Counted from the first letter of the stretch, positions 10,401 to 21,087 are shown. The stretch is 64,000 bases of DNA from Paraburkholderia madseniana (GCF_009690905.1 NZ_VOSW01000012.1:1-64000); one strand, 5' to 3'. Notes: generated from the letters alone by a model not told the origin. A program made the numbers and translations.

Positions 10401-11526
10401 CACCGAAGAACTTGGCGCCGTCATTCAGGTGCGCGCAGCGGATCGCGACGCGGTGCTGGGCGCATTGCGCGAACACGGTCTGTCGGCATGCTCGCACGTG
10501 ATCGGCAAGACCAACGAGCGCGATACGATCGAAATCTATCGCGACGCGAAGAAGATCTACGACGCACCGCGTACCGAATTGCATCGCGCGTGGAGCGAAG
10601 TGAGCTGGCGTATTTCGCGTCTGCGCGACAACCCGGCTTGTGCCGATGCTGAATACGATGCGCTCTCCGATGCGGCCGATCCGGGCATCTCGCCGGTTCT
10701 CACGTTCGATCCTTCGGAAGATGTCGCCGCACCGTTCATCGGCAAGGGCGCACGCCCGCGTGTCGCGATCCTGCGTGAGCAGGGCGTGAACTCGCACCTC
10801 GAAACGGCTTATGCATTCGACCGCGCCGGCTTCGACGCGCACGACGTGCACATGAGCGACCTGCTGGCCGGCCGCGCCAACCTGGCGGATTTCGCCGGTG
10901 CGGTGGCGTGCGGCGGCTTCTCATACGGCGATACGCTGGGCGCCGGTGAAGGCTGGGCGAAGGCGATCCGTTTCAACTCGCAACTGGCCGATATGTTCGC
11001 CGCGTTCTTCGGCCGCGAAGACACGTTCGCACTGGGCATCTGCAACGGCTGCCAGATGATGAGCAGCCTCGCGTCGATGATTCCGGGCGCCGAAGCCTGG
11101 CCGAAGTTCACGCGCAACAAGTCGGAGAAATTCGAAGCGCGCTTCTCGCTGGTCGAAGTGCAGGCTTCGCCGTCGATCTTCTTCGCCGGCATGGAAGGCT
11201 CGCGCATTCCGGTGGCGATTGCGCACGGCGAAGGTTATGCGGACTTCTCGCAGCAAGGCGATGCGTCGAAGGTGGCTGTGGCGATGCGTTACGTCGATCA
11301 CCGTGGGCAGGCAACGGAGCAGTATCCGTTCAACCCGAACGGTTCGCCAAATGGCATCACGTCGGTTACGACGCCTGATGGCCGCTTCAGCGTGCTGATG
11401 CCGCACACCGAGCGCGTGCATCGCGCGGTGCAGATGAGCTGGCATCCGGAAGGTTGGGGTGAGGGCAGCACGGACGCGAGCCCGTGGCTGCGCGTGTTCC
11501 AGAACGCACGCCGCTGGTTGGGTTGA
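7447..11526 (+). CDS. purL: Phosphoribosylformylglycinamidine synthase (FGAM synthase)
   Basis: 1359 residues, the large single-chain proteobacterial form. It converts FGAR, glutamine and ATP to FGAM in step 4 of purine synthesis. Visible parts are the N-terminal PurS-like segment, the two AIRS-type halves with the ATP/FGAR site ([20 protein letters not shown] and MGGGAASSM), and the C-terminal class I glutamine amidotransferase domain beginning near [15 protein letters not shown]. The amidotransferase nucleophile is Cys1199 in [14 protein letters not shown] and WHPEG carry the other catalytic residues. The gene stands alone between a TATAAT at 7366 and a strong terminator at 11542. Very long open frames opposite it are codon-bias shadows. 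Confidence 0.98.
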   Translation: MAHFSCFPGASALSDFRQTRLLDTLTRIDANITGVRGQYLHFVNAQTPLSAEDNAKIEALMHYGDPLEETKERGAAETFLVVPRFGTVSPWASKATDIAHLCGLTQVRRIERGVEYTVTLKSGLLGGKKALSDEARAAVAAALHDRMTESVSPSRDHALHLFDELPAKPLQTVDVLSNGRGALEAANTELGLALADDEIDYLVDAFTKLGRNPTDVELMMFAQANSEHCRHKIFNADWTIDGEKQDISLFNMIRNTEKLNPQGTIVAYSDNSAIMAGGVAERWFPRTPAEPGAMPEHYRRNVELTHTLMKVETHNHPTAISPFPGASTGAGGEIRDEGATGRGARPKAGLAGFTVSNLELPDGVEAWENARDAAQPLAHRNPDDKHEAYGRPDRIASPLQIMIDGPLGGAAFNNEFGRPNLGGYFRAYEQNVAGLVRGYHKPIMIAGGIGNISDQHTHKHDLPEGSLLIQIGGPGMRIGMGGGAASSMATGTNTAELDFDSVQRGNPEIERRAQEVINACWQLGEKNPILSIHDVGAGGLSNAFPEVVDGASKGAIFDLRKIQLEESGLSPREIWSNEAQERYVLAIAPADLPAFEAMCERERCPFAVVGTATAERQLKVLDSESNEDAAHEPVDMPMEVLLGKAPRMHRDVKRVEQKLEPVDVTGIALSEVAVSVLRHPTVASKSFLITIGDRSVGGTTARDQMVGPWQVPVADVAITTMDYAGFRGEAMTMAERTPLAVINAPASGRMAVGEAVTNIAAAPIASLDKLKLSANWMAACGAAGEDAALYDTVKAIGMELCPALGISIPVGKDSLSMRTKWEDRGVAKEVVAPVSLIISAFAPVEDVRKHLTPQLRSAGDVGDSVLIAIDLGRAKHRLGGSILAQVTQQVGDTVPDVDDPEDLKRFFTAIQSLNSDGKLLAYHDRSDGGLWATVCEMAFAGHVGVSLNVDMLILDPNHESDFGDAKDWAKQTSGRREDRTIRALFTEELGAVIQVRAADRDAVLGALREHGLSACSHVIGKTNERDTIEIYRDAKKIYDAPRTELHRAWSEVSWRISRLRDNPACADAEYDALSDAADPGISPVLTFDPSEDVAAPFIGKGARPRVAILREQGVNSHLETAYAFDRAGFDAHDVHMSDLLAGRANLADFAGAVACGGFSYGDTLGAGEGWAKAIRFNSQLADMFAAFFGREDTFALGICNGCQMMSSLASMIPGAEAWPKFTRNKSEKFEARFSLVEVQASPSIFFAGMEGSRIPVAIAHGEGYADFSQQGDASKVAVAMRYVDHRGQATEQYPFNPNGSPNGITSVTTPDGRFSVLMPHTERVHRAVQMSWHPEGWGEGSTDASPWLRVFQNARRWLG

Positions 11527-11541
11527 AGCGCACGCAGAAAC

Positions 11542-11569
11542 AAAAAACCGCCCGAGGGCGGTTTTTTTA
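11542..11569. terminator. Bidirectional terminator between purL and the parvulin gene
   Basis: AAAAAACCGCCC-GA-GGGCGGTTTTTTT is a textbook Rho-independent terminator, symmetrical, between convergent genes. Confidence 0.93.
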
Positions 11570-11595
11570 TTCCGAAGCGGCAGCGCAAAAACTGC

Positions 11596-12375
11596 TTACT
11601 GAATCTTCGCGTTCTTACGCAGGCCTTCTTCGAACGCCTGCAGCTTTTCCTGCTGGATTTGCTGCACGATCTGCGGACGCACTTGCTCGAGCGGCGGCGG
11701 CGCGATGTTGCGCACGTCGTCGACACGGATGATGTGCCAGCCGAATTGCGTATGCACCGGCGTGTCCGTCATCTGGCCTTTCTGCAGATGCGTGGCCGCG
11801 TCCGCGAATTCAGGCACGTAGGCCTTCGGATCCGACCAGTCCAGATCGCCGCCGTTCTTGCCCGATCCCGGGTCCTTCGAGAATTGCTTGGCAAGGTCTT
11901 CGAAGCTTGCGCCGGCCTTGATCTTGGCGATCAGATCCTTGGCTTGCTGTTCGTTGTCGACCAGGATGTGGTGCAGGTGATATTCCTTGCCGCCCGCGTC
12001 CTTGATCAGCGCGTTGTAACGCGCGGTGACTTCGGCGTCGGTCGGCGTGTTGTTCTTCACGAAGTCTTCGATCAGCGCGCGCAGCACGACGGTTTGTTGG
12101 GCAACGGAGATTTGCGCCTTGATATCCGGACGATTCGGCAGGCCGCGGCGCAGCGCTTCCTGCATCAGGATCTCGCGGTTCACCAGCTCTTCGCGCACGG
12201 CCATTTGCAGTTGCGGCGTGTTTTGCTGGCCTTGATGAACCAGTTGATCGATCAACGCGTCGGCGCGTGCTTTCGGAATCGGCGTGCCGTTCACGACGGC
12301 GATGTTCTGTGCGAATGCAGGTGCGGCCGCAAATGCAGCCAGCAATACCCAAAGGCGGGTTTTCTTCAAGGTCAT
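11596..12375 (-). CDS. Periplasmic peptidyl-prolyl cis-trans isomerase, parvulin (PpiC/SurA) type
   Basis: 259 residues. It is a folding helper for exported proteins. A signal peptide covers residues 1-22 (cleavage after AFA). A helical SurA-like N-terminal region (about 30-125) is followed by one rotamase domain (about 130-222) that starts at EYHLHHILVDN and contains FSKDPGSGKNGGDLDW and FGWHIIRVDD, the typical parvulin core. The C-terminal tail is helical and charged. It is the last gene of the yciB-bolA operon, 11 nt after bolA, with a ribosome site TAGGAAA. It has one rotamase domain, unlike SurA with two, so it resembles PrsA/Cbf2-type proteins more closely. Confidence 0.93.
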   Translation of the reverse strand: MTLKKTRLWVLLAAFAAAPAFAQNIAVVNGTPIPKARADALIDQLVHQGQQNTPQLQMAVREELVNREILMQEALRRGLPNRPDIKAQISVAQQTVVLRALIEDFVKNNTPTDAEVTARYNALIKDAGGKEYHLHHILVDNEQQAKDLIAKIKAGASFEDLAKQFSKDPGSGKNGGDLDWSDPKAYVPEFADAATHLQKGQMTDTPVHTQFGWHIIRVDDVRNIAPPPLEQVRPQIVQQIQQEKLQAFEEGLRKNAKIQ

Positions 12376-12386
12376 CGAAAGGTTTC

Positions 12387-12701
12387 CTAGCGGGGCAACA
12401 AAGCAAATTCTTCGGGCGTATACGCCGTGATTGCAAGGGCGTGAATGCCGCGCTGCATGGCATCGGCCAGCGCATCATACACCATGCGATGCCGCGCCAC
12501 GCGGGCTTTCCCGGCGAATGCGGCAGCCACGATCGTGACAGAAAAATGACCGCCGGCGGAGGCGCCCGCGTGGCCCGCGTGCTGCGCGCTGTCATCCGTG
12601 ATCCGGATCGAGGCGACCGGCGCGAGCGCCGCGGTGAGGCGCGCCTCGATCAGCGCGGCGCGCTCGGCGGTCGTGGCGTGCATGAACACATCGCTCGTCA
12701 T
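12387..12701 (-). CDS. bolA: BolA family protein
   Basis: 104 residues, the usual BolA size. BolA proteins pair with monothiol glutaredoxins in Fe-S handling and influence cell shape in stationary phase. The class II KH-like core is visible with GGHFSVTIVAAAF and the conserved ARHRMVYDAL segment containing the invariant His. The start overlaps the end of the operon: yciB stops at 12703 and this ATG is at 12701, with AAGGAAG in the end of yciB as ribosome site, so translation is probably coupled. There is a Gly/Ala insertion (HAGHAGASAGG) before the core strand. Confidence 0.9.
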   Translation of the reverse strand: MTSDVFMHATTAERAALIEARLTAALAPVASIRITDDSAQHAGHAGASAGGHFSVTIVAAAFAGKARVARHRMVYDALADAMQRGIHALAITAYTPEEFALLPR

Positions 12702-12702
12702 G

Positions 12703-13233
12703 TCATTCTTCCTTCATATACTTCGACAGCCACAAACTCTGTCCGACGATGAATACCACCAGGCACCCGGTGGCGCCGAACAGCTTGAAATTGACCCACT
12801 GGTCGGTCGTGTAGTTGTACGCGACGAACAGGTTCACCAGCCCCAGCAGCACGAAGAAAATCGCCCAGACGATGTTCAGCTTGCCCCAGATCGCGTGCGG
12901 CAGCGTGATCTGCTTGCCCATCATCGCTTCGATCAGGTTCTTGTTGAAGGCCAGTTGCGAGATGATCAGCGCGACCGAAAACGCCCAGTACAGCACGGTT
13001 GGCTTCCATTTGATGAACGTGTCGTTGTGCAGCACGAGCGTCGCGCCGCCGAAGACGGTGACGACGCCGAGGCTCACCCACAGCATCGGATCGACCTTGC
13101 GGTGGCGGAATGCCACCCACGCGATCTGCACCAGCGTGGCGACGATCGCCACTGCCGTCGCCGTGAAAATGCCCCAGATCTTGAAGGCGACGAAGAACAG
13201 GATGATCGGGAACAGATCGAACAGGAATTTCAT
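12703..13233 (-). CDS. yciB: Inner membrane protein YciB (intracellular septation protein A)
   Basis: 176 residues, polytopic with about five membrane segments. The N-terminal [20 protein letters not shown] is characteristic of the family. YciB takes part in cell-envelope synthesis and septation in E. coli. The motif [25 protein letters not shown] is the conserved central region. It is the first gene of a three-gene operon with bolA and a periplasmic parvulin, an arrangement common in Burkholderia. The Shine-Dalgarno upstream of the ATG is weak. Confidence 0.95.
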   Translation of the reverse strand: MKFLFDLFPIILFFVAFKIWGIFTATAVAIVATLVQIAWVAFRHRKVDPMLWVSLGVVTVFGGATLVLHNDTFIKWKPTVLYWAFSVALIISQLAFNKNLIEAMMGKQITLPHAIWGKLNIVWAIFFVLLGLVNLFVAYNYTTDQWVNFKLFGATGCLVVFIVGQSLWLSKYMKEE

Positions 13234-13497
13234 TATCTGGTCGGGAATTCGGAGAGTGGGTTGGAGAGTCGGAGAATTGGGGACGCGGCGCGGGGCGCCC
13301 GGTGGCAGGGATGCTGCTTAAAACCCGCCGCGGCAGCCGGGAACGGCGCGTTGCGCCATTCGAAGCATGATTGCCGCGCCGGGTCGACCGCCGGGTTGAC
13401 CGGTTTGCAAGCCGGATGAAGGGTGTCGCGACCGGCGCGCGCCTGATGACAGACGCCGGCCGCACATCGTTCAACGGGCGCCGGACTCCGCGCTGCG

Positions 13498-13920
13498 TTA
13501 CTTGGGCTCGAATTGTAACGCAGCCGAATTGATGCAGTAACGCAGACCGGTCGGCGCCGGTCCGTCTTCGAACACGTGGCCCAGATGTGCGCCGCAGTTC
13601 TTGCACTGCACTTCGATGCGCAGCATGCCGTGCGTGCGGTCGGTTTTCTCGGCGATCACTTCGCCGTTGATCGGCTTGAAGTAGCTCGGCCAGCCGCAGC
13701 CGGCGTCGAACTTGGTGTCCGATTCGAACAGCGGCGTGCCGCAGCAGACGCAGTCATAGATGCCGCGGTCCCAGTGGTCGTGATAGCGGCCGGTGAAGGG
13801 GCGCTCGGTGGCCGCGTGGCGCGTCACCTGGTATTCGATGTCGGAGAGCTGTTCGCGCCACTCGGCGTCGTCTTTCTGCACGGCGGGGGCGCCGGTGTTG
13901 AGGTCGTCGGGCTTGTTCAT
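13498..13920 (-). CDS. msrB: Peptide-methionine (R)-S-oxide reductase MsrB
   Basis: 140 residues. It reduces methionine-R-sulfoxide in proteins. The structural zinc site is present as two CxxC pairs (CVCC and CKNC), the substrate region as [11 protein letters not shown], and the catalytic Cys in [11 protein letters not shown]. The ATG at 13920 has CAGGAACC upstream and gives the standard length. A longer in-frame version would overlap selO. It follows selO by 38 nt on the same strand, so both probably belong to one oxidative-stress transcript. No strong terminator is seen downstream; the 264 bases before yciB hold no gene. Confidence 0.96.
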   Translation of the reverse strand: MNKPDDLNTGAPAVQKDDAEWREQLSDIEYQVTRHAATERPFTGRYHDHWDRGIYDCVCCGTPLFESDTKFDAGCGWPSYFKPINGEVIAEKTDRTHGMLRIEVQCKNCGAHLGHVFEDGPAPTGLRYCINSAALQFEPK

Positions 13921-13958
13921 GGTCGGGGTTCCTGTCTCAAGATTGTTTTGGGGGCTCG

Positions 13959-15515
13959 TTACGAAGAGCAACTCACTTCCAGCGAGCTGGCCCAATCCGG
14001 CGGCAGCCCCGCATACGCCTCGCTTTCCGGCTGCTCGTCGAACGGGCGGCGCAGGACGGCTGCCAAACGTTCCACTTCGGAGAAGTCCTTCTCTTTCGCT
14101 CGGCGGATCGCCGTTTCTGCCAGATGATTACGAAGTACGAATTTGGGGTTCACGCGGTTCATTGCGATGGCGCGCGCGGCGTCGTCGCGTGTTTCTTCGG
14201 ACAGTCGCGCGCGATAGTCGTTCACCCACGCGTCGAATGCGGCGCGGTCGAGGAACAGGTCACGTACCGGCGCGTCGCAGCTCGCATCGTGTTTGGAAAT
14301 GCGCGCCAGATTGCGGAAGGTCAGCGTGAAATCCGCACGGTTGGCGTGCATTACTTCGAATAGACGGTTGATCAAGGTGTCGTCACCGTCGCGCTCGCTT
14401 TCGAGGCCGAGCTTGGCGCGCATGCGTTTCTCCAGCGCCGGCGCGAAACGCTCCTTGAAGCCGCCGAGCACGCGCTGCGCGTCTTCGATCGCCTTGTCGC
14501 CACGCACGCTTTCCTCATGCTTGACACCCAACAGCGGCAGCAGACCCTGTGCGAGGCAAAAGAGGTTCCAGTACGCAATCTGCGGCTGCATCTTGTACGC
14601 GTAGCGGCCTTGCGAGTCCGAGTGATTGCAGATGTAGCCGGCGTCGAAGCCGTCCATGAAACCGAACGGGCCGTAGTCGATCGTGAGACCGAGGATCGAC
14701 ATGTTGTCGGTATTCATCACGCCGTGGCAGAAGCCCACGGCTTGCCATTCGACCATCAGATCGGCGGTCGAATTCACGGCTTCATTCAGCAGCGCGAGAT
14801 ACGGATCGTCGGCTTCGCGGCAATGCGGATAGAAGCGCTCGATCACATGATCGGCGAGCGCGCGCAGTGCATCGACGCGATCGTTCGAATAGAAATGCTC
14901 GAAGTGCCCGAAGCGCACGAAACTCGGCGCGACGCGCGTGACGACCGCCGCGGTTTCGACTTCCTCGCGGCGCACTGGCTGGTCGGAGCCGATCACGCAC
15001 AGCGCGCGGGTGGTCGGAATGCCGAGGTGATGCATCGCTTCCGAACACAGATATTCGCGGATCGACGAACGCAGCACGGCGCGGCCGTCGCCCATACGCG
15101 AATAGGGCGTGCGGCCCGCGCCTTTGAGCTGCAGCTCGAAGCGCTGACCATTGTGTTCGACTTCGCCGAGACCGAGCGCGCGGCCGTCGCCGAGCTGGCC
15201 CGCCCATACGCCGAACTGATGCCCCGAATACACCGACGCATACGGCAGCGCTTCGGAAGGCCACTCACGCGTGGCGTTGCCTGAGAACAGTTCGGCGAAC
15301 CCCGGATCATTCTGGAGCCCCGGCTCTAAACCGAGCAACGCGGCGGTCTCTGCGGAGAACCCAACCACGTAGGGCGCACTCAGCGGCGCCGCGGGCAGCC
15401 GTGTCAGAAACACGCTGCCGAGCCGCGCAAATGCGCTTTCGGGCGAGGTGATCAGTGCGTCGGAAAGAGCCGCTAAAGGCCCGGATAACCCTGCAATGCT
15501 TGGGGAAAACGACAT
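13959..15515 (-). CDS. selO: Protein adenylyltransferase SelO (YdiU/UPF0061 family pseudokinase)
   Basis: 518 residues. SelO proteins have an inverted protein-kinase fold and transfer AMP to Ser/Thr/Tyr of target proteins; in E. coli this is tied to oxidative stress. Conserved blocks are [46 protein letters not shown], and the metal-binding region [22 protein letters not shown]. The C-terminus ends in VSCSS, keeping the cysteine that is selenocysteine in vertebrate homologues. The ATG at 15515 is preceded by AGAGG. It lies upstream of msrB, and both jobs relate to redox damage. Confidence 0.95.
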   Translation of the reverse strand: MSFSPSIAGLSGPLAALSDALITSPESAFARLGSVFLTRLPAAPLSAPYVVGFSAETAALLGLEPGLQNDPGFAELFSGNATREWPSEALPYASVYSGHQFGVWAGQLGDGRALGLGEVEHNGQRFELQLKGAGRTPYSRMGDGRAVLRSSIREYLCSEAMHHLGIPTTRALCVIGSDQPVRREEVETAAVVTRVAPSFVRFGHFEHFYSNDRVDALRALADHVIERFYPHCREADDPYLALLNEAVNSTADLMVEWQAVGFCHGVMNTDNMSILGLTIDYGPFGFMDGFDAGYICNHSDSQGRYAYKMQPQIAYWNLFCLAQGLLPLLGVKHEESVRGDKAIEDAQRVLGGFKERFAPALEKRMRAKLGLESERDGDDTLINRLFEVMHANRADFTLTFRNLARISKHDASCDAPVRDLFLDRAAFDAWVNDYRARLSEETRDDAARAIAMNRVNPKFVLRNHLAETAIRRAKEKDFSEVERLAAVLRRPFDEQPESEAYAGLPPDWASSLEVSCSS

Positions 15516-15774
15516 GTTGAGCGCCTCTGGATTAACCGATATTGTAAGTCCGCGCCCGCGGAGGTGCTGGCCGGCTGTTAGGCCGAGGTTTAGCCAGACA
15601 CGCGCCTGCGTGCCGGACGTCTTCTGCCGGAGCGCGTCTGGCGCCGCTTCAGCGCACGCCGCGCGGACTCGCCGCAGCGTTTCGTGCGATTCAAACGTGA
15701 CTCAAACGGAGCGCGCCGCGCGGCCCCCGAGCTACAACCCCAATGACGCAAACAAGGCGAGGAGACCTCTCTTT

Positions 15775-17460
15775 ATGACGACGCCGCTGCTTGGCCAGAT
15801 GATGGACGTGCCGCTCACCGTGTCCTCGTTGCTCGCGCATGCCGCGCGGCATTTCGGCGACACCGAAATCGTGTCGCGGCGCATCGAAGGCGACATGCAT
15901 CGCTACACCTACCGCGACTGCGAAAAGCGCGCGAAGCAGCTGGCGCAGGCGCTGATCGCGCTCGGCGTCGAACCCGGCGAGCGGGTGGCCACGCTGGCCT
16001 GGAACGGCTACCGGCATCTGGAAGCGTATTACGGCACGACCGGCTTCGGCGCCGTGTGCCACACCATCAATCCGCGGCTCTTTCCCGATCAGATCGCCTA
16101 CATCGTCAACCACGCCGACGACGCCTACGTGCTCTTCGACACCACGTTCGCACCGCTCGTCGATGCGCTGGCGCCGCAGTGCCCCAAAGTGCGCGGCTGG
16201 ATCGCACTGGCCGATGAAGACCATCTGCCGAAGATGCAAACGCCGGTGCTGAGCTACGAAACCTTGGTGGAAGCGCAGGATGGCCATTACGACTGGCCGG
16301 CCATCGACGAACGGCAGGCGTCCTATCTTTGCTATACGTCCGGCACCACCGGCAATCCGAAAGGCGCGCTGTACTCGCACCGCTCGACAGTCCTGCACGC
16401 GTTCGGTGCATCGCTGCCCGACGCGATGAGCCTGTCCGCGCGCGACTCCGTGCTGCCGGTCGTGCCGATGTTCCATGTGAACGCCTGGGGCATTCCGCAT
16501 TCCGCGCCGCTGACCGGTGCGAAGCTGGTCTTTCCCGGCAAGGATCTCGACGGCAAATCGCTGTATGAATTGATGGAAAACGAACGCGTCACGTATTCGG
16601 CCGGCGTGCCGACCGTGTGGCTGGGCTTGCTCAACTACCTGCGCGAAGCCAAGGTGCGTTTCTCTTCGTTGAATCGCACGGTGATTGGCGGCTCGGCCTG
16701 TCCGCCGGCCATGCTGCGAGCCTTCGAGGACGAATACGGCGTGCAGGTGATCCATGCATGGGGCATGACGGAAATGTCGCCGCTCGGTACCTTGTCGAAA
16801 CTGACGTGGGAACAGAGTCAGCGTCCGTTGGCAGAGCAGCGCAAACTGCTCGAAAAGCAGGGCCATGTGCTGTACGGCGTCGATATGAAGATCGTCGGCG
16901 AAGACGGGCGCGATCTGCCGTGGGACGGTGTGGCGTTCGGCGATCTGCACGTGCGCGGCCCTTGGGTGATCGACCGGTATTTCCGCAAGGACGATTCGCC
17001 GCTGGTGGACGGCTGGTTTCCGACCGGCGACGTCGCCACCATCGACCGCGACAGCTTCCTGCACATCACGGATCGCTCGAAAGACGTGATCAAGTCGGGC
17101 GGCGAGTGGATCAGTTCGATCGACATCGAGAACGTCGCGATCGCGCACCCGGCGGTGGCCGAAGCCGCGTGCATCGCCTGCGCGCATCCGAAATGGACCG
17201 AACGGCCATTGCTGGTGATCGTCAAACGGGCGGGTTTCGACGTGACGCGCGAGGAACTGCTCGCGTTCTACGACGGCAAGGTGGCCAGATGGTGGATTCC
17301 CGACGACGTCGTCTTCGTCGACGAACTCCCGCATACGGCCACCGGCAAGCTGCAGAAGCTCAAACTGCGCGACATTTTCCGCGACCACATCCTGCCGTCC
17401 GCGCTCGAAGACGAGAAGGATTGCCCCCTGACTCCGCTTGCCAGGGGAAACCCCGTCTAA
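15775..17460 (+). CDS. Acyl-CoA ligase (AMP-forming, medium-chain/DmdB-like)
   Basis: 561 residues. It activates a carboxylic acid to its CoA thioester through an acyl-adenylate. The P-loop [11 protein letters not shown] is at 187-197, the core motif [12 protein letters not shown] follows, and the hinge/C-terminal region has [12 protein letters not shown] and [17 protein letters not shown]. The catalytic lysine lies in [12 protein letters not shown]. The opening [25 protein letters not shown] is typical of medium-chain acyl-CoA or methylthiopropionyl-CoA ligases. The ATG at 15775 is chosen for its strong GGCGAGGAG ribosome site. The enoyl-CoA hydratase fusion and thiolase genes follow, pointing to beta-oxidation; the exact acid is unknown. 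Confidence 0.92.
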   Translation: MTTPLLGQMMDVPLTVSSLLAHAARHFGDTEIVSRRIEGDMHRYTYRDCEKRAKQLAQALIALGVEPGERVATLAWNGYRHLEAYYGTTGFGAVCHTINPRLFPDQIAYIVNHADDAYVLFDTTFAPLVDALAPQCPKVRGWIALADEDHLPKMQTPVLSYETLVEAQDGHYDWPAIDERQASYLCYTSGTTGNPKGALYSHRSTVLHAFGASLPDAMSLSARDSVLPVVPMFHVNAWGIPHSAPLTGAKLVFPGKDLDGKSLYELMENERVTYSAGVPTVWLGLLNYLREAKVRFSSLNRTVIGGSACPPAMLRAFEDEYGVQVIHAWGMTEMSPLGTLSKLTWEQSQRPLAEQRKLLEKQGHVLYGVDMKIVGEDGRDLPWDGVAFGDLHVRGPWVIDRYFRKDDSPLVDGWFPTGDVATIDRDSFLHITDRSKDVIKSGGEWISSIDIENVAIAHPAVAEAACIACAHPKWTERPLLVIVKRAGFDVTREELLAFYDGKVARWWIPDDVVFVDELPHTATGKLQKLKLRDIFRDHILPSALEDEKDCPLTPLARGNPV

Positions 17461-17467
17461 CGATAAA

Positions 17468-17496
17468 TTGAACGAGCGTGCTTTTTTGTGTATTCT
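17468..17496 (+). promoter_or_regulatory. Candidate sigma70 promoter of the beta-oxidation gene pair
   Basis: TTGAAC (17468-17473) and TATTCT (17491-17496) are separated by exactly 17 nt, just after the ligase stop codon and about 105 nt before the next start. The downstream genes can therefore be transcribed apart from the ligase. Confidence 0.6.
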
Positions 17497-17602
17497 GCCT
17501 GCTGACCCCGGGGAAATCGGAGCTAAAGTCGGACAATGAGCCGACTCGATCAACCGGACAGGCGGCGCGTCATGCGCCGCCTCATCGCACGGAGGCAGGC
17601 AG

Positions 17603-19687
17603 ATGGCAGTGGACTACACAACTCATGACGGCGTGGCCGTCATCACGCTGAACAATCCCCCCGTAAACGGTCTCGGCCTCTCGACTCGAGCCGGTATCGT
17701 CGAAGGGATCGAGCGCGCGCAGAACGATCCGGCCATCAAGGCGATCGTGCTGACGGGCGCCGGCAAAGCCTTTTCGGGCGGCGCCGACATCACCGAATTC
17801 AACACGCCGAAGGCGACCCAGGAGCCGACCCTCCATACGGTTATCAAGACCGTCGAGGGCAGCGCCAAGCCGGTTATCGCCGCGATTCATAGCGTCGCGA
17901 TGGGCGGCGGGCTGGAACTGGCGCTCGGCGCGCACTACCGCATCGCCGCACCCGGCGCGCAGATCGCGCTGCCGGAAGTGAAGCTCGGCATCCTGCCGGG
18001 CGCGGGCGGCACGCAGCGTCTGCCGCGCGCAATCGGCCTTGAAGCCGCGCTCAACATGATTGTCTCCGGCGCGCCGGTGATGTCGGAGAAGCTCGCCGAC
18101 TCAGGCCTGTTCGACGAAGTCGTGGAAGGCGATCTGGCTGAAGCCGCGCTCGCGTTCGCCCGCAAGGTCGGCGCGAAAACGGGCCCGCATCCGAAGGTGC
18201 GCGACCGCAAGATCGAGCATCCGAATGCCGCCGGTTTCATCCAGTTCACACGCAATACGGTCGCGGCGATGGCGAAGAATTTCCCGGCGCCGCTGAAGTG
18301 CATCGACGCCGTGGAAGCGGGCGTGCAGAGCGGTTTCGACAAGGGCCTTGCATTCGAACGCGAATGCTTTATCGCGCTCGTGCAGACGCCGGAAAGCCAC
18401 GCGCTGCGTCATGCGTTCTTCGGCGAACGCGCCGCGAGCAAGATTCCCGATGTGCCGCCAGACACGCCGGCGCGCGACATCAAGCAGGTGGCCGTGATCG
18501 GCGCCGGCACGATGGGCGGCGGCATCGCGATGAACTTCATCAACGCGGGCATTCCGGTCACGCTGCTGGAAACGAAGCAGGAAGCGCTTGACCGCGGCAT
18601 CGCCACGATCCGCAAGAATTACGAAGCCACCGTCAAGAAAGGCAAGCTGAAGCCCGAAGCGCTGGAACAGCGCATGGCCTTGATCACGCCGACGCTCTCC
18701 TACGACGACCTGAAAAACGCCGACCTGATCGTCGAAGCGGTGTTCGAGGAACTCGGCGTCAAGGAGCAGGTGTTCAAGCGTCTCGACGAAGTGGCGAAGC
18801 CCGGCGCAATCCTGGCCTCGAACACGTCGACGCTGGATGTCGACAAGATCGCCGCTTTCACGAAGCGTCCACAGGACGTGGTCGGCATGCACTTCTTCAG
18901 CCCGGCCAACGTTATGAAGCTGCTCGAAGTGGTGCGCGGCAAGGACACGGCGAAAGACGTGCTCGCCACCGTCATGAAGCTTGCGAAGAAGATCAAGAAG
19001 ACCGCGGTGGTCTCGGGCGTGTGCGACGGTTTCATTGGCAATCGGATGATCGAGCAGTACATCCGCCAGGCGCTCTTCATGCTCGAAGAAGGTGCGCTGC
19101 CCGCGCAAGTGGACAAGGCGATCGAGAAGTTCGGCTTCGCGATGGGCCCGTTCCGCATGAGCGACCTGGCGGGTAACGACATCGGCTGGGCGATCCGCAA
19201 ACGCCGCTATCAGGAACATCCTGATATGCACTACTCGAAGATCGCCGATCGTCTGTGCGAGACGGGGCGCTTCGGCCAGAAGACCGGTGGCGGCTGGTAC
19301 GACTACAAAGCGGGTGACCGCACTGCGTATCCGTCGAAAGTGGTCGACGAGATGATCTCGACCTTCTCGAAGGAAGCCAACACTGAGCGCCGCAAGATCA
19401 GCGACGAAGAAATCGTCGAGCGTCTCGTGTTCGCGCTCGTCAACGAAGGCGCGAAGATTCTCGAGGAAGGGATTGCGTCGAAGGCGTCGGACATCGACAT
19501 GGTTTATCTGACCGGCTACGGCTTCCCGCTCTATCGCGGCGGTCCGATGCTGTACGCGGATACGGTCGGCCTCTACAACGTCGAGCGCGCGATTCGCCGC
19601 TATGCATCGCGCCCGAATGGCGACGCCTGGCAATTGGCGCCGAGCATCGCGGAGCTCGCGGCCAAGGGCCGTGGGTTTAACGGCTGA
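17603..19687 (+). CDS. Fused enoyl-CoA hydratase / 3-hydroxyacyl-CoA dehydrogenase
   Basis: 694 residues carrying two successive beta-oxidation steps. The crotonase domain (1-190) has GGADITEF and the oxyanion-hole region AMGGGLELALGAHYRIA. The dehydrogenase NAD-binding domain begins near 295 with VIGAGTMGGGIA (Gly300, Gly302, Gly305), followed by the HAD catalytic segment MHFFSPANVMKLLEVV and a C-terminal HAD domain. The length matches FadJ/FadB-like or peroxisomal bifunctional-type proteins. The ribosome site GGAGG is 8 nt before the ATG. A thiolase gene follows after a repeat-rich gap of 193 bases. Confidence 0.95.
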   Translation: MAVDYTTHDGVAVITLNNPPVNGLGLSTRAGIVEGIERAQNDPAIKAIVLTGAGKAFSGGADITEFNTPKATQEPTLHTVIKTVEGSAKPVIAAIHSVAMGGGLELALGAHYRIAAPGAQIALPEVKLGILPGAGGTQRLPRAIGLEAALNMIVSGAPVMSEKLADSGLFDEVVEGDLAEAALAFARKVGAKTGPHPKVRDRKIEHPNAAGFIQFTRNTVAAMAKNFPAPLKCIDAVEAGVQSGFDKGLAFERECFIALVQTPESHALRHAFFGERAASKIPDVPPDTPARDIKQVAVIGAGTMGGGIAMNFINAGIPVTLLETKQEALDRGIATIRKNYEATVKKGKLKPEALEQRMALITPTLSYDDLKNADLIVEAVFEELGVKEQVFKRLDEVAKPGAILASNTSTLDVDKIAAFTKRPQDVVGMHFFSPANVMKLLEVVRGKDTAKDVLATVMKLAKKIKKTAVVSGVCDGFIGNRMIEQYIRQALFMLEEGALPAQVDKAIEKFGFAMGPFRMSDLAGNDIGWAIRKRRYQEHPDMHYSKIADRLCETGRFGQKTGGGWYDYKAGDRTAYPSKVVDEMISTFSKEANTERRKISDEEIVERLVFALVNEGAKILEEGIASKASDIDMVYLTGYGFPLYRGGPMLYADTVGLYNVERAIRRYASRPNGDAWQLAPSIAELAAKGRGFNG

Positions 19688-19773
19688 AGCGCCGCCGCTC
19701 AGGCGAAATGAGTGAAATGAATGAAGTGGGGCGACTGAGCGATCCGCCAGCGCGCCCACCATCACCAGCCAAC

Positions 19774-19868
19774 TTGCATGGGACCCGAGTAAGAGCTTTG
19801 CATGGGACCCGAGTAAGCGCTAAAGCGCCAACTCGGGTCGACAGCTAAAGCGCCAACTCGGGTCGACA
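19774..19868. repeat. Nested direct and inverted repeats before the thiolase gene
   Basis: A 20-bp unit occurs twice (19774-19793 and 19798-19817), followed by a different 25-bp unit in perfect tandem (19819-19843 and 19844-19868). The first unit contains ACCCGAGT and the second its reverse complement ACTCGGGT, so two forward and two reverse octamers can form nested hairpins. The array ends 12 nt before the thiolase start codon, right at its ribosome site. Confidence 0.9.
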
Positions 19869-19880
19869 TAGGAGAGACAT

Positions 19881-21059
19881 ATGACTGACGCCGTAATCGT
19901 ATCAACCGCCCGTACGGGCCTCGCCAAATCGTGGCGCGGCGGTTTCAACATGACGCACGGCGCGACGCTTGGCGGCCATGCGACACAGGCCGCTGTCGAG
20001 CGCGCGAAGCTGGACCCGGCGCGCATCGAAGACGTGATCATGGGCTGCGCGAATCCGGAGGGCGCGACGGGCATGAACATCGCGCGCCAGATCGCACTGC
20101 GCGCCGGTTTGCCGGTTAGCGTGCCGGGCATGACGGTGAACCGTTTCTGTTCGTCGGGTTTGCAAACCATCGCACTGGCCGCGCAACGCGTGATTGCCGG
20201 TGAGGGCGATGTGTTCGTCGCGGGTGGCGTGGAATCGATCTCGTGCGTGCAGAACGAGATGAACCACCACATGCTGACCGAAGGCTGGCTCAGCAAGAAC
20301 AAGCCGGAAATCTACTGGTCGATGTTGCAGACCGCCGAGAACGTCGCGAAGCGCTACTCGATCTCGAAGGAACGTCAGGACGAATACGGCGTGCGCTCGC
20401 AACAGCGTGCCGCGGCTGCACTCGAAGCCGGCAAGTTCAAGGACGAGATCGTGCCGCTGACGGTGCTGGCCGGCGTCGCCGACAAAGCGAGCGGGCGTCT
20501 CTTCACGAAGGAAGTGACCGTCAGCGCCGACGAAGGCATTCGTGCCGACACGACGCTCGAAGGCGTGTCGAAGATTCGTACCGCGATGCCGGGCGGCGTG
20601 ATCACCGCGGGCAATGCGAGCCAGTTCTCGGACGGCGCGTCGGCTTGCGTCGTGATGAACGCGAAGGTCGCTGAGCGCGAAGGGCTGCAACCGCTCGGCA
20701 TTTTCCGCGGCTTTGCGGTGGCCGGTTGCGAGCCGGACGAGATGGGTATCGGCCCGGTGTTCGCGGTGCCGAAGCTGCTCAAGCAGGCAGGCCTGAAAGT
20801 CGAAGACATCGACCTGTGGGAGCTGAACGAAGCGTTCGCGGTGCAGGTGCTGTATTGCGCCGACAAGCTCGGTATTCCGCACGACCGCCTGAACGTGAAC
20901 GGTGGCGCGATTGCGGTGGGTCACCCGTATGGTGTGTCGGGCGCGCGTTTGACCGGCCATGCGCTGATCGAAGGCAAGCGGCGCGGTGCGAAGCTGGTCG
21001 TCGTGACGATGTGTATCGGCGGCGGCCAGGGTGCGGCGGGCCTGTTCGAAGTGGTGTGA
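19881..21059 (+). CDS. Acetyl-CoA C-acyltransferase (thiolase)
   Basis: 392 residues, the usual thiolase length. It cleaves 3-ketoacyl-CoA with CoA, the last step of beta-oxidation. The acyl-accepting cysteine is Cys90 in [10 protein letters not shown]. The C-terminal active site is intact, with His348 in [10 protein letters not shown] and Cys378 in TMCIGGGQG. The ribosome site TAGGAGAG precedes the ATG at 19881. It lies downstream of the hydratase/dehydrogenase fusion on the same strand, completing the pathway. Family members differ in substrate (FadA, PaaJ or AtoB type) and the sequence alone does not decide between them. Confidence 0.95.
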   Translation: MTDAVIVSTARTGLAKSWRGGFNMTHGATLGGHATQAAVERAKLDPARIEDVIMGCANPEGATGMNIARQIALRAGLPVSVPGMTVNRFCSSGLQTIALAAQRVIAGEGDVFVAGGVESISCVQNEMNHHMLTEGWLSKNKPEIYWSMLQTAENVAKRYSISKERQDEYGVRSQQRAAAALEAGKFKDEIVPLTVLAGVADKASGRLFTKEVTVSADEGIRADTTLEGVSKIRTAMPGGVITAGNASQFSDGASACVVMNAKVAEREGLQPLGIFRGFAVAGCEPDEMGIGPVFAVPKLLKQAGLKVEDIDLWELNEAFAVQVLYCADKLGIPHDRLNVNGGAIAVGHPYGVSGARLTGHALIEGKRRGAKLVVVTMCIGGGQGAAGLFEVV

Positions 21060-21087
21060 TCGGGCGCGAGAGCGGGCTTGATTAAAA

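Noticed and set aside
7402..10851. Very long open frame (over 1100 codons) on the minus strand opposite purL
   Set aside because: It is a mirror of the G/C-ending codons of purL, is rich in Arg, Ala and His, and has no domain pattern.
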